Shown here one piece after another: positions 40,329 to 52,028 of a stretch of 64,000 bases of DNA. A model generated the notes under the pieces. That model did not search any database and had not been told where the DNA came from. It saw only the letters and a program-made list of their open reading frames with translations. Made by a program: the position numbers and the translations under genes. Positions within the stretch are counted from its first letter, which is position 1. Each line of letters begins with the position of its first letter. Source of the DNA: Algibacillus agarilyticus (lineage in GTDB: Bacteria > Pseudomonadota > Gammaproteobacteria > Enterobacterales > Alteromonadaceae); assembly GCF_003286125.1 (NCBI RefSeq), contig NZ_QMED01000028.1, forward strand, positions 1 through 64,000, written 5' to 3'.

Positions 40329-40802
40329 TCAATGTAAAGGCCCATCAGGTTCGTCAAATATTAATTCTTCCATTTGACTGTATGCTGATTCATGCCCCGG
40401 CACATTAAACAATACCATTAAGATAACCCATTTTAAGTCATCTAACATGAAATCGTGTATGTCGAGTGCCATAACGCGATCAACGACCATTTCACGAGTT
40501 TCTAAATCGAGTACATTAATTTGCTCTAAAAACAAAATAAAACCTCGACAGTCGGCATCCAAGCGCATCACTTCATCTTCGGTATAAATTCGAATTGAAG
40601 CCGAACTATGTTTTGTTAAATACGGGATCGTATCAGCGTTTTGCAGATCAGCTAATTTTTCGAGCCAACCTAGCGCTTTGTAGATATCGTCTGTTTCAAA
40701 TCCCGCCTTGAGAAGCTCATCTGTTAGCTCATCATGGTTCACAAAGACTTCCGCCTCACTGTGAATGTAGTTTTCAAATAAATACAGAAGTATATCAAAC
40801 AT
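40329..40802 (-). CDS. smg: Smg (DUF494) protein
   Basis: The 157-residue protein matches Smg: [13 protein letters not shown] at the start, a helical body with [12 protein letters not shown], and [26 protein letters not shown] towards the end. The family is conserved downstream of dprA in proteobacteria; its function is unknown. The start is one base from the dprA stop codon, so they are cotranscribed. Confidence 0.93.
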   Translation of the reverse strand: MFDILLYLFENYIHSEAEVFVNHDELTDELLKAGFETDDIYKALGWLEKLADLQNADTIPYLTKHSSASIRIYTEDEVMRLDADCRGFILFLEQINVLDLETREMVVDRVMALDIHDFMLDDLKWVILMVLFNVPGHESAYSQMEELIFDEPDGPLH

Positions 40803-40803
40803 A

Positions 40804-41922
40804 TCAATCTCTCCTCGTTCTCACATAGCCGCCGGAGACAGCAGCAACAAGGCCTTGAAGTTCAAGGTCTAACAGTCGCGCTAAAACAACATCAACCGGC
40901 AATTGACTCCGCGAAGCCAGCACATCAACAGATGTTGTCTTATAATCTAAGTTAACCAACAAATCGTCACTTGTGAAGTTTTTATTTGAACTTTTTTCAG
41001 CATTATGGCTGTTTTCAGACGTTAATAAGTCAAATTGTTGCTGTATATCTTCATACTGAACGAGTTCTTCTAATATATCGGCCACGGTTTCAGTAAGCTT
41101 AGCGCCTTCGCGTAAAAGCTTGTGGCAGCCTCGGCTACGAGGGTCATGAATATGATTTGGGATCGCAAACACTTCTTTATTATGCTCAAGTGCATAGCGA
41201 GCCGTGATTAATGACCCGCTTTGTAGCGCGGCTTCAACCACGAGAACACCTCGGCTCAAACCGCTTATTATTCGGTTTCGTCTGGGAAAATGCTGAGCTC
41301 GGGCAGGTGTGCCAGGCGGAAACTCTGAAATGATTAACCCTTTTTGATAAAGCTCATGTGCCAGCTCGGTATGTCGTTTAGGGTAAATAATATCAACGCC
41401 GGTTCCTAAAACCGCAATCGTGCCGCCGCCAACTGATAATGCCCCCTTATGCGCATGCCCATCAACACCGGTAGCAAAGCCACTGGTAATAACAATATTT
41501 TGCTGGGCTAATGCGGCGGCAAATTGAAATGCATTGTCTAACCCATAGTGCGAGGCGTTACGAGAGCCAACAATGGCTATTTGTGTTTTTTGTAAAAGAC
41601 TGAGGTCACCATAAGCAAACAAGAGTAATGGAGGCGATGCAATTTGCGTTAAATTGTCTGGGTAATCCGCATGAGTATAATAAAGAATGTGTTGGTGTGG
41701 TTGCGTTTGCCAAGCGGTTAACGCGGTAATACGAGCTTCATCAGGGTTGATGACTTGTTTGGCTTGAGCGGCTGAAAAGCCAATGGCTTGTAATTCGTCT
41801 ATCGGCATTTTACACAATTGCTCAGCGGTGTAGCGAGTGAGCAATTGTAATAAGTGTTTACTTTTTAAATATTTAACTGAGTCGAGTATGATCCAGTTAC
41901 GCAGGCCATCAGTTGGTGTCAT
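40804..41922 (-). CDS. dprA: DNA-processing protein DprA
   Basis: DprA loads RecA on incoming single-stranded DNA during transformation. The 372-residue protein has an N-terminal SAM-like region, the Rossmann core with [48 protein letters not shown] and a C-terminal winged helix with [19 protein letters not shown]. It lies between the LysM gene and smg on the same strand. All family motifs are intact. Confidence 0.96.
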   Translation of the reverse strand: MTPTDGLRNWIILDSVKYLKSKHLLQLLTRYTAEQLCKMPIDELQAIGFSAAQAKQVINPDEARITALTAWQTQPHQHILYYTHADYPDNLTQIASPPLLLFAYGDLSLLQKTQIAIVGSRNASHYGLDNAFQFAAALAQQNIVITSGFATGVDGHAHKGALSVGGGTIAVLGTGVDIIYPKRHTELAHELYQKGLIISEFPPGTPARAQHFPRRNRIISGLSRGVLVVEAALQSGSLITARYALEHNKEVFAIPNHIHDPRSRGCHKLLREGAKLTETVADILEELVQYEDIQQQFDLLTSENSHNAEKSSNKNFTSDDLLVNLDYKTTSVDVLASRSQLPVDVVLARLLDLELQGLVAAVSGGYVRTRRD

Positions 41923-41959
41923 GTAGCATCCTTGCTGAGTTGTTTGTGTTGAGCATAAA

Positions 41960-41979
41960 GAATTTATATATATAAATTC
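41960..41979. promoter_or_regulatory. Perfect 20-base AT palindrome between the LysM gene and dprA
   Basis: GAATTTATAT followed directly by its exact complement. It sits 38 bases before the dprA start codon, so it may be a promoter-overlapping operator or an AT-rich bending site. The symmetry is certain, function unknown. Confidence 0.45.
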
Positions 41980-42016
41980 AGGTTAGTCGCTACAACACAA
42001 ACACGCCAGATTAAGG

Positions 42017-43114
42017 CTACATTGACTTAGGCATGCCTACCGTATCTTGTAAACGTACGACTTGATTGTTTTTAGTGATTAAAGCATAACTCACTTCTTC
42101 GTATACTTTAAATACAACCATTTGGCCAATGACTTCAACAGGCATGACATGAGATTTTTTATCTTGCCATTTGTTCATCAGTCGCGTGAATTGGCTTGCG
42201 TCTTCTTCATAAACCGGTAAGCCCTTTTCCATCATAATATTCGGACTGGCACTGTAAATACCGAGAACATTACCCGTGCGCAAACCGTCGTTAGAGCCAT
42301 TATTAATGATCACCACTTCGAGTTTGCCAAATTCAGATGATTTTGAGCTTGTGGCTAAGATCGTCGTTGATATGTTGTCTTCAGGTATCGTTAATGTATA
42401 ACTCGCCGGTAACGATTGGTCACTTAATAAGGGAATTAAACGGTCACCTTGATTCATTTCCATTAAGTTCGTTAATAAACGGACTTTATGTGTGCCGCCT
42501 TCGCCGCCATAATCAATTAAACGTGCGGTGCCAGCTAAGCTTAATTCATAATAAACATCGCCTTCAGTATCAATGATTTCACGCGATTTTTTATACACAC
42601 CATACATTTCATCGATGTTTAAGCGGCCTTTTGCATACACCATGTTGCCGGCTATTTTACGTTTAGTGTGGCTTGTGCCACCTAATAACATCGGTGCATT
42701 ATTAAATTCATCACCCATTAAAATACGTTCATAACGCAAATAAGGTGTAATTTCACTTAATGGTAGCGTTTCAACGGGCTGATAACGCTTGATTGTTGTG
42801 CGTTTAGTCGGCGATACCTTCACTACATTTTGTGAGCTGGCGACCACTAAACGAGGTTGACCATCCGCACCATAAACTAAACGTAATACATCGCCAGGAT
42901 AAATTAAGTGAGGGTTGTCGATTTGTGGGTTTTTTCCCCATAATTCTGGCCACATCCACGGGCTATTTAAATACATTGCCGAGATATCCCATAAGGTATC
43001 TCCCTTTTTTACAACATATTGACTTGGTGCATCGTCTCTTATTGTTAAGGTATCAGCGAATGCAACCGCGCTCAAAAAGAGCGATAGTAAGACTGTTTGA
43101 GCTATTTTTAGCAT
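42017..43114 (-). CDS. LysM peptidoglycan-binding protein
   Basis: A signal peptide ends near residue 20 (SAVAFA). A LysM domain follows (about 33-80: YVVKKGDTLWDISAMYLNSPWMWPELWGKN). The remaining 280 residues are beta-rich and match uncharacterised proteins found beside dprA in Shewanella and Vibrio. The gene is divergent from def, with 127 bases between. It is probably a periplasmic, peptidoglycan-associated protein; its function is unknown. Confidence 0.9.
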   Translation of the reverse strand: MLKIAQTVLLSLFLSAVAFADTLTIRDDAPSQYVVKKGDTLWDISAMYLNSPWMWPELWGKNPQIDNPHLIYPGDVLRLVYGADGQPRLVVASSQNVVKVSPTKRTTIKRYQPVETLPLSEITPYLRYERILMGDEFNNAPMLLGGTSHTKRKIAGNMVYAKGRLNIDEMYGVYKKSREIIDTEGDVYYELSLAGTARLIDYGGEGGTHKVRLLTNLMEMNQGDRLIPLLSDQSLPASYTLTIPEDNISTTILATSSKSSEFGKLEVVIINNGSNDGLRTGNVLGIYSASPNIMMEKGLPVYEEDASQFTRLMNKWQDKKSHVMPVEVIGQMVVFKVYEEVSYALITKNNQVVRLQDTVGMPKSM

Positions 43115-43241
43115 TTTTTACTTCCGAACTCGAGATTACGAGACTTATTATTATTTTATCACTGTAATAATTGGCTCTAAATGACTAGAATTACAGCACA
43201 TCCTTATCCACTAATAAAGTATTGAATTACGTTTATCACTT

Positions 43242-43757
43242 ATGGCTATTCTAGAAGTATTAAAATTCCCAGATGAAAGACTTAGAACTGTAGCGAAACC
43301 TGTCGCTAATGTCACCCCAGAAATTAAAACAAAAGTCGCCGATATGCATGAAACCATGTATCAAGCGAGTGGTGTTGGTTTAGCATCAACACAAGTTGAC
43401 ATTATCGAGCGCATTTTTGTTGCCGATTGCAGTGAAGAACAAAACGAACCATTAACCTTCATTAATCCAGAAATCGTTGAGCTACGTGGTGTTCGCACAC
43501 ACGAAGAAGGCTGCTTATCATTTCCGGGTGTATATGCCAAGGTTGACCGTGCTGATGAAGTTACCGTAAAAGCGCTCGATATCGACGGTAACGAGTTTAC
43601 AATGGATGCCAGCGGTTTGCTCTCTATTTGTGTGCAACACGAGCTAGATCATTTAAACGGTAAGCTTTTTGTTGATTATTTATCACCTTTAAAGCGTCAG
43701 CGTATTCGTAGCAAATTAGAGAAAGAAGCCAAATTACTGGCAAAGCAAGGTTTATAG
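43242..43757 (+). CDS. def: Peptide deformylase
   Basis: Deformylase removes the formyl group from new proteins using Fe or Zn. The 171-residue protein has EGCLSFPG (Cys ligand) and QHELDHLNG (two His ligands and catalytic Glu). The first motif reads GVGLASTQ, with Ser where GxGxAAxQ has the second Ala. It starts the def-fmt-rsmB-trkA operon. Confidence 0.97.
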   Translation: MAILEVLKFPDERLRTVAKPVANVTPEIKTKVADMHETMYQASGVGLASTQVDIIERIFVADCSEEQNEPLTFINPEIVELRGVRTHEEGCLSFPGVYAKVDRADEVTVKALDIDGNEFTMDASGLLSICVQHELDHLNGKLFVDYLSPLKRQRIRSKLEKEAKLLAKQGL

Positions 43758-43766
43758 AGGTTTAAT

Positions 43767-44741
43767 TTGGCACTCAATATCATTTTTGCAGGTACGCCTG
43801 ATTTTGCAGCTCGACACTTGGCAGCACTGATAAACTCAGAACATAATGTGATCGGTGTTTACAGTCAACCGGACAGACCGGCTGGTCGTGGTAAAAAATT
43901 ACAGGCGAGTCAAGTAAAGCAACTCGCTTTAACACATGAGATACCTGTATATCAGCCTGAAAATTTTAAAGCGGAAGAAGAACAGCAAATTTTAGCGGCA
44001 TTAAATGCTGATATTATGGTAGTGGTGGCATATGGTTTGTTATTGCCTGAATCTATTTTAAATACACCGCGTTTAGGTTGTATTAATGTGCATGGTTCTA
44101 TTTTACCTAAATGGCGTGGTGCTGCACCGATTCAACGAGCCTTATGGGCAGGAGACAGTGAAACCGGTGTTACGATCATGCAAATGGATATCGGTTTAGA
44201 TACGGGTGATATGATGCATATTGTTACGACCCCAATCGAATCAACTGATACCTCGGCTAGCTTATATGAAAAACTAGCCGACACCGGCCCCGTCGCGTTA
44301 TTAGAATGTTTAACAAAAATAGCGGCTGGCCAGGTGAAAGCTGAAAAGCAAGACGATGCACAGGCGACTTATGCCAAAAAGCTTTCTAAACCTGAAGCTC
44401 AAATTGATTGGCAACAACCCGCTCGTTTTATTGATCGGTGTGTTCGCGCTTTTAACCCATGGCCTGTTAGCTTTTTTACATTAGTAGATGATAAAGAACA
44501 GTTACAAACGATTAAAGTTTGGCAAATTGAAGTCATTCCCTCTGATAACGCTGCAGCCCCTGGAACGATCATCGAAGCCAATAAACAAGGTATCGTGGTG
44601 CAAACGGCGGAACAGGCTTTACGTTTATTGCAAATACAATTACCCGGTAAAAAACCAATTTCAGCGGCTGACGCACTTAATGCGCGCAAAGATTGGTTTG
44701 CTGTTGGCACTCAATTAAAGGCACAACCTCTTGTTAAATAA
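43767..44741 (+). CDS. fmt: Methionyl-tRNA formyltransferase
   Basis: Fmt formylates the initiator Met-tRNA with 10-formyl-THF, the counterpart of the Def step. The 324-residue protein begins at a TTG preceded by AGAGG. Motifs are [42 protein letters not shown] with the catalytic N/H/D set, and [16 protein letters not shown]; the C-terminal OB-like domain follows. It lies nine bases after def. Confidence 0.97.
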   Translation: MALNIIFAGTPDFAARHLAALINSEHNVIGVYSQPDRPAGRGKKLQASQVKQLALTHEIPVYQPENFKAEEEQQILAALNADIMVVVAYGLLLPESILNTPRLGCINVHGSILPKWRGAAPIQRALWAGDSETGVTIMQMDIGLDTGDMMHIVTTPIESTDTSASLYEKLADTGPVALLECLTKIAAGQVKAEKQDDAQATYAKKLSKPEAQIDWQQPARFIDRCVRAFNPWPVSFFTLVDDKEQLQTIKVWQIEVIPSDNAAAPGTIIEANKQGIVVQTAEQALRLLQIQLPGKKPISAADALNARKDWFAVGTQLKAQPLVK

Positions 44742-46026
44742 TCGAGCTATTGCGGCAACTCTCATTTGCCAAGTATTAGATAAAGGTGTTTCATTAAGCG
44801 ACGGCATGGTTAAACAAACCCATGCCTTGGCGCCGGGTGATAAAGGACAAATTCAAGATTTTGTTTATTCAACCCTTAGGCAATTACCCACTTTTTCTTT
44901 CTGTTTAAATCAATTAACAGAACAAAAATTGAGTAAAGAACTCAATATAACACGCTACTTGATTTGTTTAGGCATGTATCAGTTAACGACTGATCGGGTG
45001 GCGGCTCATGCTGCAATTGCCGAAACGGTAGAGGCTTGTCGCCAGTTAGGTTTTGAAAAACTAACGGGGTTGGTCAATGGTGTGTTGCGCAATTTTGAGC
45101 GGCAAAAAGAAAGCTTACTTGAAAAAGCAAAAGCAGCGGGCTTGCAAGTGAGTAGTAATCATCCTCAATGGTTATTGAGTATGCTTAAAAAAGCTTACCC
45201 TAAAGGTTTTAAAAAGATAGTAAAAGCTAACTTACAACATCCTCCTTTTTGGTTGCGAGTCAACACAAAAGTAAATGATGCCAGTTCATTTTGCCAAGCT
45301 TTAGATGCACTTGAAATACCTTATCAACAAGATAAAAAATATGAAAACACGTTATTGCTTGAGCAAGCTGTTGCCGTTAGTAAATTACCTGATTTTTCAA
45401 TAGGTAGTTGTGCGGTACAAGATAAAGCCGCCCAGCAGGCTGCTTTATTACTCGATGCACAACCAGGTGAACGCATTTTAGATGCTTGTGCTGCACCGGG
45501 CGGCAAAACCGCTCATATACTCAGCCATACCCCCGATGTTAAAGAAGTGGTTGCGTTAGATGTGAGTGATGAGCGCTTAAAGCGAGTGACTGAAAATTTA
45601 ACACGTTTACAACTCAATGCGACGGTTGTAACAGGCGATGCTGCCGAATCCACATGGTGGGATGGTGCTTTATTCGATCGGATTCTATTAGATGCTCCTT
45701 GCTCTGCAACCGGCGTTATTAGGCGTCATCCTGATATTATGTATTTGCGCCGTGAAACGGATATTGCCACGCTCGCCGCACTACAAAATAAAATATTGCA
45801 GCAAATGTGGGCCATGTTAAAACCGGGAGGCACACTCGTTTATGCTACGTGTTCTGTTTTGCCTGCCGAAAATAAAGAGCAAATAACCGCTTTTTTACAA
45901 CAGCAACCGGATGCAAAATTGATCCCTATTTTTAACACAGAAACGGATCAAGATCCGGGCTGGCAAATCTTGCCGGGTGTGCAAAATATGGATGGTTTTT
46001 ATTATGCTAAATTACAAAAACAATAA
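44731..46026 (+). CDS. rsmB: 16S rRNA (cytosine(967)-C5)-methyltransferase
   Basis: RsmB methylates C967 of 16S rRNA. The 431-residue protein has an N-terminal NusB-like domain (about 1-140), then the AdoMet fold with [31 protein letters not shown] and [16 protein letters not shown], which hold the two catalytic cysteines. The predicted TTG start overlaps the fmt stop by 11 bases; translation coupling is likely. Confidence 0.96.
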   Translation: MLNNRAIAATLICQVLDKGVSLSDGMVKQTHALAPGDKGQIQDFVYSTLRQLPTFSFCLNQLTEQKLSKELNITRYLICLGMYQLTTDRVAAHAAIAETVEACRQLGFEKLTGLVNGVLRNFERQKESLLEKAKAAGLQVSSNHPQWLLSMLKKAYPKGFKKIVKANLQHPPFWLRVNTKVNDASSFCQALDALEIPYQQDKKYENTLLLEQAVAVSKLPDFSIGSCAVQDKAAQQAALLLDAQPGERILDACAAPGGKTAHILSHTPDVKEVVALDVSDERLKRVTENLTRLQLNATVVTGDAAESTWWDGALFDRILLDAPCSATGVIRRHPDIMYLRRETDIATLAALQNKILQQMWAMLKPGGTLVYATCSVLPAENKEQITAFLQQQPDAKLIPIFNTETDQDPGWQILPGVQNMDGFYYAKLQKQ

Positions 46027-46044
46027 GCAGGTTACACTGATTTA

Positions 46045-47421
46045 ATGAAAATAATCATTTTAGGTGCCGGGCGAGTGGGTCGTACACTCGCTGAAAATTT
46101 AGTGGGTGAAAAAAACGAAATAACCATTGTTGACGAGCGTACTTCACGTTTGCGCGAGCTCCAAGATAAGTTCGATTTGCAAGTTGTTGTTGGGCATGCG
46201 TCTCATCCTGCGGTGCTTGCTCGTGCTGGGGCTGAAGATGCCGATATGGTCATTGCGGTGACTAATAGCGATGAAACCAATATGGTGGCGTGTCAGATTG
46301 CCTATAGTTTATTTCATACCCCCACAAAAATAGCTCGGATCCGTTCGCAAGAATATATCAACTTTCGTAAGCAGTTATTTAAAAATCACGATATTCCGGT
46401 TGATCATATTATTGCGCCAGAGCAATTAGTAACCAAATATATTCGACGATTAATCGATTACCCTGGGGCTTTACAAGTCATGGCTTTTGCTAGTGGTAAA
46501 GTCTCATTGGTCGCGGTAAAAGCTTATTATGGCGGATTATTGGTTGGCCACGCGCTGTCGGCGCTACGCCAACATATGCCACATGTTGATACACGTGTGG
46601 CGGCTATTTATCGGCAAGGCCGTCCTATTCGCCCGATGGGAACCACAATCATTGAAGCCGACGATGAAGTCTTTTTTGTAGCGGCGACGAAGCATATTCG
46701 TGCGGTAATGAGCGAATTACAAAAATTAGAAGCAACTTATAAACGGGTGATGATTGCCGGTGGTGGTAATATAGGGGCAGGTTTGGCGCGTCAGCTTGAA
46801 CATACACACCGAGTTAAACTTATTGAGCGCAATGAAGAGCGAGCGACTTATTTATCTGAAACATTAGAACGAACCATTGTTTTTGCCGGGGATGCGTCTG
46901 ATCCTGAATTGCTTAACGAAGAGCATATTGAACAGGTTGATGTTTTTATTGCCGTAACGAATGATGATGAAGCTAACATTATGTCTGCGATGCTAGCAAA
47001 ACGCTTAGGCGCACAAAAAACCATGGTACTTATCCAACATGGGGCTTATGTTGATTTGGTTCAAGGTGGTGAAATCGATATAGCGATATCGCCACAACAG
47101 GCCACCATATCTGCGTTGTTAACGCATGTGCGTAAAGGTGACATTGTTAATGTCTATTCATTACGTAAAGGGGCTGCAGAGGCGATAGAAGCAATTGCTC
47201 ATGGTGATGAAGATACTTCAAAAGTTGTTGGCAGAATGATCAGCGAAATTAAGTTACCACCGGGTACCACCATTGGTGCGATCGTGCGTAAAGATGAAGT
47301 GCTTATTGCTCATAGTGACACCATCATAGAAACAGATGATCATGTGGTTATGTTTTTAGTCAATAAAAAATACATCACTGAAGTTGAAAAGCTTTTTCAA
47401 CCGAGCGCCTTGTTTTTCTAA
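46045..47421 (+). CDS. trkA: Trk potassium uptake regulatory protein
   Basis: TrkA is the NAD-binding cytoplasmic regulator of the TrkH/TrkG potassium channels. The 458-residue protein has two RCK-N Rossmann units ([15 protein letters not shown] at residue 4, and [16 protein letters not shown] near 235) and two RCK-C units. No trkH gene is in the window. It ends the def operon, which a strong terminator follows. Confidence 0.97.
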   Translation: MKIIILGAGRVGRTLAENLVGEKNEITIVDERTSRLRELQDKFDLQVVVGHASHPAVLARAGAEDADMVIAVTNSDETNMVACQIAYSLFHTPTKIARIRSQEYINFRKQLFKNHDIPVDHIIAPEQLVTKYIRRLIDYPGALQVMAFASGKVSLVAVKAYYGGLLVGHALSALRQHMPHVDTRVAAIYRQGRPIRPMGTTIIEADDEVFFVAATKHIRAVMSELQKLEATYKRVMIAGGGNIGAGLARQLEHTHRVKLIERNEERATYLSETLERTIVFAGDASDPELLNEEHIEQVDVFIAVTNDDEANIMSAMLAKRLGAQKTMVLIQHGAYVDLVQGGEIDIAISPQQATISALLTHVRKGDIVNVYSLRKGAAEAIEAIAHGDEDTSKVVGRMISEIKLPPGTTIGAIVRKDEVLIAHSDTIIETDDHVVMFLVNKKYITEVEKLFQPSALFF

Positions 47422-47470
47422 TGCGCTGTTTTTGTTTAAACTAAAACAAAATAAAATACGCGATAAATAA

Positions 47471-47507
47471 AAAAGCATGTTGAAGTGATTCAACATGCTT
47501 TTTTTAC
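47471..47507. terminator. Bidirectional rho-independent terminator after trkA
   Basis: A perfect 14-base-pair stem AAAAGCATGTTGAA/TTCAACATGCTTTT with a four-base loop and T-run on each side. It ends trkA from the left and probably the lipoprotein gene from the right. Confidence 0.92.
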
Positions 47508-47610
47508 GGGTTTAATAACAATCAGTGTTAATTTTTAAACGCGGTTACAGCGTTTTCAACTCGCTAACGTGCCCCGTTATTAACGACGATTGGAATAATA
47601 TAGTGTACGC

Positions 47611-48111
47611 TTACAAATCTGGCATCGCTTTTTGTAATGGATCAACAATATGGTCAATCAAATCAGGTTGGTATTCTGTGATCCAAATTTGAGGGGCTTT
47701 ATCGCTGGTGCTGAAATCAACAAAAAAATTATATTTTCCAGAGTTGGCCGGTGTAAAGCGAAAAAACTCAAACTTAGCCGAGCAATTAGCGGTGACTTTA
47801 TTACCGATGGTAACCACTTCATCTTGAGCCTTATCTTGGTAACCGCAGTTTTTACCCTTTGACCAACTTTCGTCGGCAAACTTAAATTCATAAGCTTGAC
47901 CATCAGCGACTAATTCGACGACTGTTTTATAAATCTGTCCCGTTTCTCGCTGTACTTTATAGCTTTCTTCGGCATCAAACCAAGTAAAACTGCCGCGTAG
48001 ATACAAATATTCTGAACGGTCTTCTTCTTTTGCAACGTTTGGTTGGCTAGCACAACCGGTCAAACCGAGTGCCGCCACTAAAGCAAAAGAGATTAACGAT
48101 TTAATTTTCAT
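47611..48111 (-). CDS. Outer-membrane-type lipoprotein of unknown function
   Basis: From the ATG at 48111 (GAGAG upstream) the 166-residue product has a lipobox LTGC at about residues 16-19. After the lipidated cysteine, a beta-rich domain begins YLYLRGSFTWFDAEESY, similar in style to the strand arrangement of carbohydrate-binding (pullulanase-associated) domains. C-terminal residues are polar. It lies on the minus strand downstream of glyS. Starch-related function is only a guess. Confidence 0.7.
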   Translation of the reverse strand: MKIKSLISFALVAALGLTGCASQPNVAKEEDRSEYLYLRGSFTWFDAEESYKVQRETGQIYKTVVELVADGQAYEFKFADESWSKGKNCGYQDKAQDEVVTIGNKVTANCSAKFEFFRFTPANSGKYNFFVDFSTSDKAPQIWITEYQPDLIDHIVDPLQKAMPDL

Positions 48112-48144
48112 GTTAACTCTCAATTTGTTAATTAACTCGCTTGA

Positions 48145-50211
48145 TTAATTCTGTAAAACAGAAATATCCGCGATGCGTAAAAACAATCCACGTAACTGAC
48201 TTAATAAAACTAAACGATTTTGTTTAATCGCTTCATCATCCGCCATAACCATAACGTTATCAAAGAAATTATCCACTGTTTCACGTAATGTGGCTAATTC
48301 CTTTAACGCTTGTGTATATTGGCGTTCAGCAAAAACCGGTTCTAAGCGTGTTGTTAAATCGGCTACGGCAGCCGCTAATGCTTTTTCGGCATCTTCTGTT
48401 AATAGGGCTGAATCGACATTGTTTGTTAATTCACCGTCATATTTAGCTAATATATTGCCAACACGTTTATTTGCAGCCGCTAATGATGTTGAAGCCTCTA
48501 ACTGTTTAAATTCTGCAACGGCTTTTACACGCTGGTCGAAATCTAATGGTTCTGTTGGGCGCTGTTCTAATACGGCTTGGATCAACTCAGGTGCAAAACC
48601 TTGATCTTGATACCAAGTGCGGAAGCGGCCAAAAATAAACTCAACTACATCTGTTTCCACCGACGCGTTAGACAATTTATCGCCAAATAAGCTAACCGCT
48701 TTAGCCGTAATTTCAGCTAAATCTAAGTTTAACTCACGTTCTACAATAATGCGCAATGAGCCAATTGCGGCTCTACGTAATGCAAAAGGGTCTTTATCGC
48801 CTTTTGGCAACATGCCAATACCAAAAATACCGGCTAATGTATCAAATTTATCTGCTAAAGCGACCGCACATGAAACCAGACCTTGCGGTAAGTTGTCACC
48901 TGCAAAGCGTGGCATATACTGTTCGTTTTGTGCAACGGCGACTTCTTCATGCTCACCATCGATACGTGCGTAATGCATACCCATTACGCCTTGCACATCG
49001 GTAAACTCCATCACCATTTCAGTCATTAAATCGGTTTTACTTAATAAGCCTGCTCGTTTGGCGTTAGTTTCGTCAGCGCCAATTTTAGAGGCAATAAAGC
49101 CGGCTAGTTCAGAGATGCGCTCCGACTTTTCGTATACCGTACCCAATTGTTTTTGGAATAATACGGTTTTTAAACTGGCTAAGCGACTTTCAAGCGTGTG
49201 CTTTTTATCCGTTTCAAAGAAAAATTCAGCATCCTTTAAACGTGGGCGAATAACTTTTTCGTTACCTGCAATAACTTGAGCTGGATCTTTACTTTCAATA
49301 TTAGAAACAAAGATGAATTTATTCATCAATGCACCTGATTTGTCTAAAACAGGGAAGTATTTTTGATCGCCTTTCATGGTATAAATTAATGCTTCGTCGG
49401 GAACCGCTAAAAACGCATTTTCAAATGATGCAACCAATACCACTGGCCATTCGACTAACCCGGTTACTTCATCCAGTAAAGCATCATCGATATCAGCGGT
49501 GCCATTGAGCTCGGCGGCTTTGGCTTCTGCTTGGGCTTTTATCGCTGATTTACGTTGATTGAAATCGGCAACAACTTTGGCTTCTTTTAATACGTTTTCG
49601 TATTCATCTGCATGGTTAATTTGCACCATGCCTTTATGATGAAAGCGATGGCCTTGTAACACTAGACCGGTTTTAACGCCTAATAATTCACAATCAATTG
49701 ATTTTGCGCCATATAAAATAGTCGCTGTGTGGACTGGACGGATAAACTGAGTGTCTGATGCGCCCCATCTCATGGCTTTCGGGATCGGTAATTTAGCTAA
49801 AGCTTGTTCTGCAATAGAAGGGAATAAATCAATGACCGTTTTGCCTTTAACTTCGGCTTTATGCAGTAACCAAGCGCCTTTGTTTGTTTCTAAGCGTTCT
49901 GCTTGTTCAATGCTTATACCGTTACCACGAGCCCAGCCAAGTGCTGCTTTAGTTGGATTGCCATCGGCATCAAATGCGGCTTGTACAGCTGGGCCGCGTT
50001 TTTCAACAATTTTATCGGCTTGTTGTTCACTTAACTCGTTAACCACAACGGCTAAACGACGAGGCGATGCTAACCAGCGTACGCTTGAAAATGAGAGCTC
50101 TGCTTGCTTGATACCCGCTTCAATATTATCTGCAAAAGCTTGGGCTAATTTACGTAATGCTTTTGGTGGTAATTCTTCAGTACCAATTTCGATTAATAGA
50201 TTTTCAGCCAT
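48145..50211 (-). CDS. glyS: Glycyl-tRNA synthetase beta subunit
   Basis: The 688-residue beta chain of the bacterial alpha2beta2 enzyme. [21 protein letters not shown] at the start, [27 protein letters not shown] and a C-terminal DALR-type anticodon-binding region with [13 protein letters not shown]. It overlaps glyQ by one base (TAATG), so it is coupled. It contains the tRNA-recognition domains; the catalytic centre is in the alpha subunit. Confidence 0.98.
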   Translation of the reverse strand: MAENLLIEIGTEELPPKALRKLAQAFADNIEAGIKQAELSFSSVRWLASPRRLAVVVNELSEQQADKIVEKRGPAVQAAFDADGNPTKAALGWARGNGISIEQAERLETNKGAWLLHKAEVKGKTVIDLFPSIAEQALAKLPIPKAMRWGASDTQFIRPVHTATILYGAKSIDCELLGVKTGLVLQGHRFHHKGMVQINHADEYENVLKEAKVVADFNQRKSAIKAQAEAKAAELNGTADIDDALLDEVTGLVEWPVVLVASFENAFLAVPDEALIYTMKGDQKYFPVLDKSGALMNKFIFVSNIESKDPAQVIAGNEKVIRPRLKDAEFFFETDKKHTLESRLASLKTVLFQKQLGTVYEKSERISELAGFIASKIGADETNAKRAGLLSKTDLMTEMVMEFTDVQGVMGMHYARIDGEHEEVAVAQNEQYMPRFAGDNLPQGLVSCAVALADKFDTLAGIFGIGMLPKGDKDPFALRRAAIGSLRIIVERELNLDLAEITAKAVSLFGDKLSNASVETDVVEFIFGRFRTWYQDQGFAPELIQAVLEQRPTEPLDFDQRVKAVAEFKQLEASTSLAAANKRVGNILAKYDGELTNNVDSALLTEDAEKALAAAVADLTTRLEPVFAERQYTQALKELATLRETVDNFFDNVMVMADDEAIKQNRLVLLSQLRGLFLRIADISVLQN

Positions 50212-51131
50212 TACTTGTCACCTTCGCTTTTTGCTGTTTTTAACATCGGAAATCCTAATGCTTCTCGTGCTGCGTAATATGCTTCTGCGCAGGCTTTTGC
50301 TAACGTACGTACACGTAAAATGTAACGCTGACGTTCGGTAACCGAGATTGCATGGCGAGCATCTAATAAATTAAAAGCATGTGATGCTTTCATAACTTGC
50401 TCGTAAGCTGGAAGGGGTAAGCCTTTTTCGATTAATAGTTGGCTGTCTTTTTCACATTGATCAAATTGTCTAAATAATGCGTCTACATCGGCAAATTCAA
50501 AATTATAAGTTGATTGCTCAACTTCATTTTGATGAAAAACATCACCGTAAGTCACTTTACCCAGCGGACCATCAGCCCAAACTAAATCATAAATGCTATC
50601 AACGCCTTGTACATACATGGCTAAGCGCTCTAAGCCATATGTGATTTCGCCAGATACCGGGCGGCATTCTAAACCACCCACTTGTTGGAAATAGGTAAAT
50701 TGGGTTACTTCCATACCATTAAGCCAAATTTCCCAACCTAAACCCCAGGCACCTAAAGTCGGTGATTCCCAGTTATCTTCTACAAAACGAATATCATGTG
50801 TTTCGGTATCAAAACCAAGCAATTCTAAAGAGCCTAAATACAGTTCTTGGATATTCTTGGGTGATGGTTTTAATATCACTTGAAATTGATAGTAGTGTTG
50901 TAAGCGATTTGGGTTTTCACCATAACGACCATCGGTAGGACGACGACAAGGTTGTACATAAGCACAATTATGTGGCTCGGGTCCAATTGAGCGCAAAAAA
51001 GTCATCGGATGGAATGTGCCTGCGCCGACTTCCATATCCAAAGGTTGAACAATCGTGCAGCCCTGTTGAGCCCAATAATCTTGCAATGCCAATATTAAAC
51101 CTTGAAAGGTTTTTACGTCGTACTTTTCCAT
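50211..51131 (-). CDS. glyQ: Glycyl-tRNA synthetase alpha subunit
   Basis: The 306-residue alpha subunit carries the class II active site: [58 protein letters not shown] and [23 protein letters not shown]. It is the first gene of the glyQS operon. The gap 51132-51478 before it holds no clear promoter, but a possible 20-codon plus-strand frame at 51363. Confidence 0.98.
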   Translation of the reverse strand: MEKYDVKTFQGLILALQDYWAQQGCTIVQPLDMEVGAGTFHPMTFLRSIGPEPHNCAYVQPCRRPTDGRYGENPNRLQHYYQFQVILKPSPKNIQELYLGSLELLGFDTETHDIRFVEDNWESPTLGAWGLGWEIWLNGMEVTQFTYFQQVGGLECRPVSGEITYGLERLAMYVQGVDSIYDLVWADGPLGKVTYGDVFHQNEVEQSTYNFEFADVDALFRQFDQCEKDSQLLIEKGLPLPAYEQVMKASHAFNLLDARHAISVTERQRYILRVRTLAKACAEAYYAAREALGFPMLKTAKSEGDK

Positions 51132-51362
51132 AAATAGGATATTCTTCTATTAAGTGATCGTTACAAATATGCGTTTAAAGCTTAAATTTTGTTGCAGGGT
51201 GTTTAACCCGGAAACTTAGCAATTTAATTTATACTTGCGCTATGCAAACACTCATTTATACGTTGAGCGTTAAATGCCGAGAATTCTAACGCACTCTGGA
51301 TGTTGAGAGTAGAGCTTTACCTTGTATATTGCGCAATTTTAACGACCATTTAGGAATTAATT

Positions 51363-51425
51363 ATGTCAAATAGTCTGCTGTGCCGTTTTTGGATTAACCC
51401 TCTCTCATTTTATACCGCTTTTTAG
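51363..51425 (+). CDS. Possible 20-residue peptide
   Basis: ATGTCAAAT starts a 20-codon frame with AGGAATT ten bases before it. The product is rich in aromatic residues and ends SFYTAF. It stands in the glyQ upstream gap on the opposite strand. Chance is the likely alternative. Confidence 0.2.
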   Translation: MSNSLLCRFWINPLSFYTAF

Positions 51426-51478
51426 GGCTGAAGTTGAGGTAAATCTTGTTGTGATTTAATTGTAATAGTTGAGGGTAT

Positions 51479-52027
51479 TTACTCTTTTATAATTAAAAAT
51501 GCATGTGGGAAATCATCGGTGGCGCGTATTTTTTTTCGCTGTGCCCGAGCCGATTTTTCAGAAGAGTAAGGGCCGACTAAAATTTTACTGGCTTCGTTCT
51601 TCTTTACTTTCCGGTGCATTAAAAACGTGATTTTTTCACCGGTTAGTACCTGTTCGGCTAGATCTTTTATTTGATAAGCTTCGGCAACGTTTTCGTAATA
51701 GCCTAATTGAATGCGGTAGCCTAATAAGTCACCTTCCAGCCCGGCTATTTCTGCGAGTTTTTTATGTTTTTGCAGTTCGGTTAAGTAGATATCGACATCA
51801 GTTTCGTCGTGCGCTAATGCACTGATCACTTGATACAAATTGGTTGTATTAGATGCTCTGTGTATGGTGATAGGCCAGCCTTGTGCTTGAGCCTTTGCTA
51901 CTTTATCAGCGACACATTTTTGTAAGTAGCAGGCACCTAGCTGGACATAATATTTTTTACCAAAGGCCGCTGCTTGGGTTATTGAGCAGGCGAGTAAGCA
52001 TAAAAGCAGAACGTTTTTTTTTATCAT
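51479..52027 (-). CDS. Exported protein with two SPOR-like repeats
   Basis: A signal peptide ends near residue 20 (QAAAFG). The 182-residue protein then has YYVQLGACYLQKCVADKV (about 27-44) and, near residue 105, YRIQLGYYENVAEAYQI, both beginning SPOR-type strands, with a final KILVGPYSSEKSARAQ. SPOR domains bind denuded septal peptidoglycan. It is one base downstream of the hybrid kinase stop, so it belongs to that operon. A link from signalling to cell-wall work is inference. Confidence 0.72.
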   Translation of the reverse strand: MIKKNVLLLCLLACSITQAAAFGKKYYVQLGACYLQKCVADKVAKAQAQGWPITIHRASNTTNLYQVISALAHDETDVDIYLTELQKHKKLAEIAGLEGDLLGYRIQLGYYENVAEAYQIKDLAEQVLTGEKITFLMHRKVKKNEASKILVGPYSSEKSARAQRKKIRATDDFPHAFLIIKE

Positions 52028-52028
52028 T

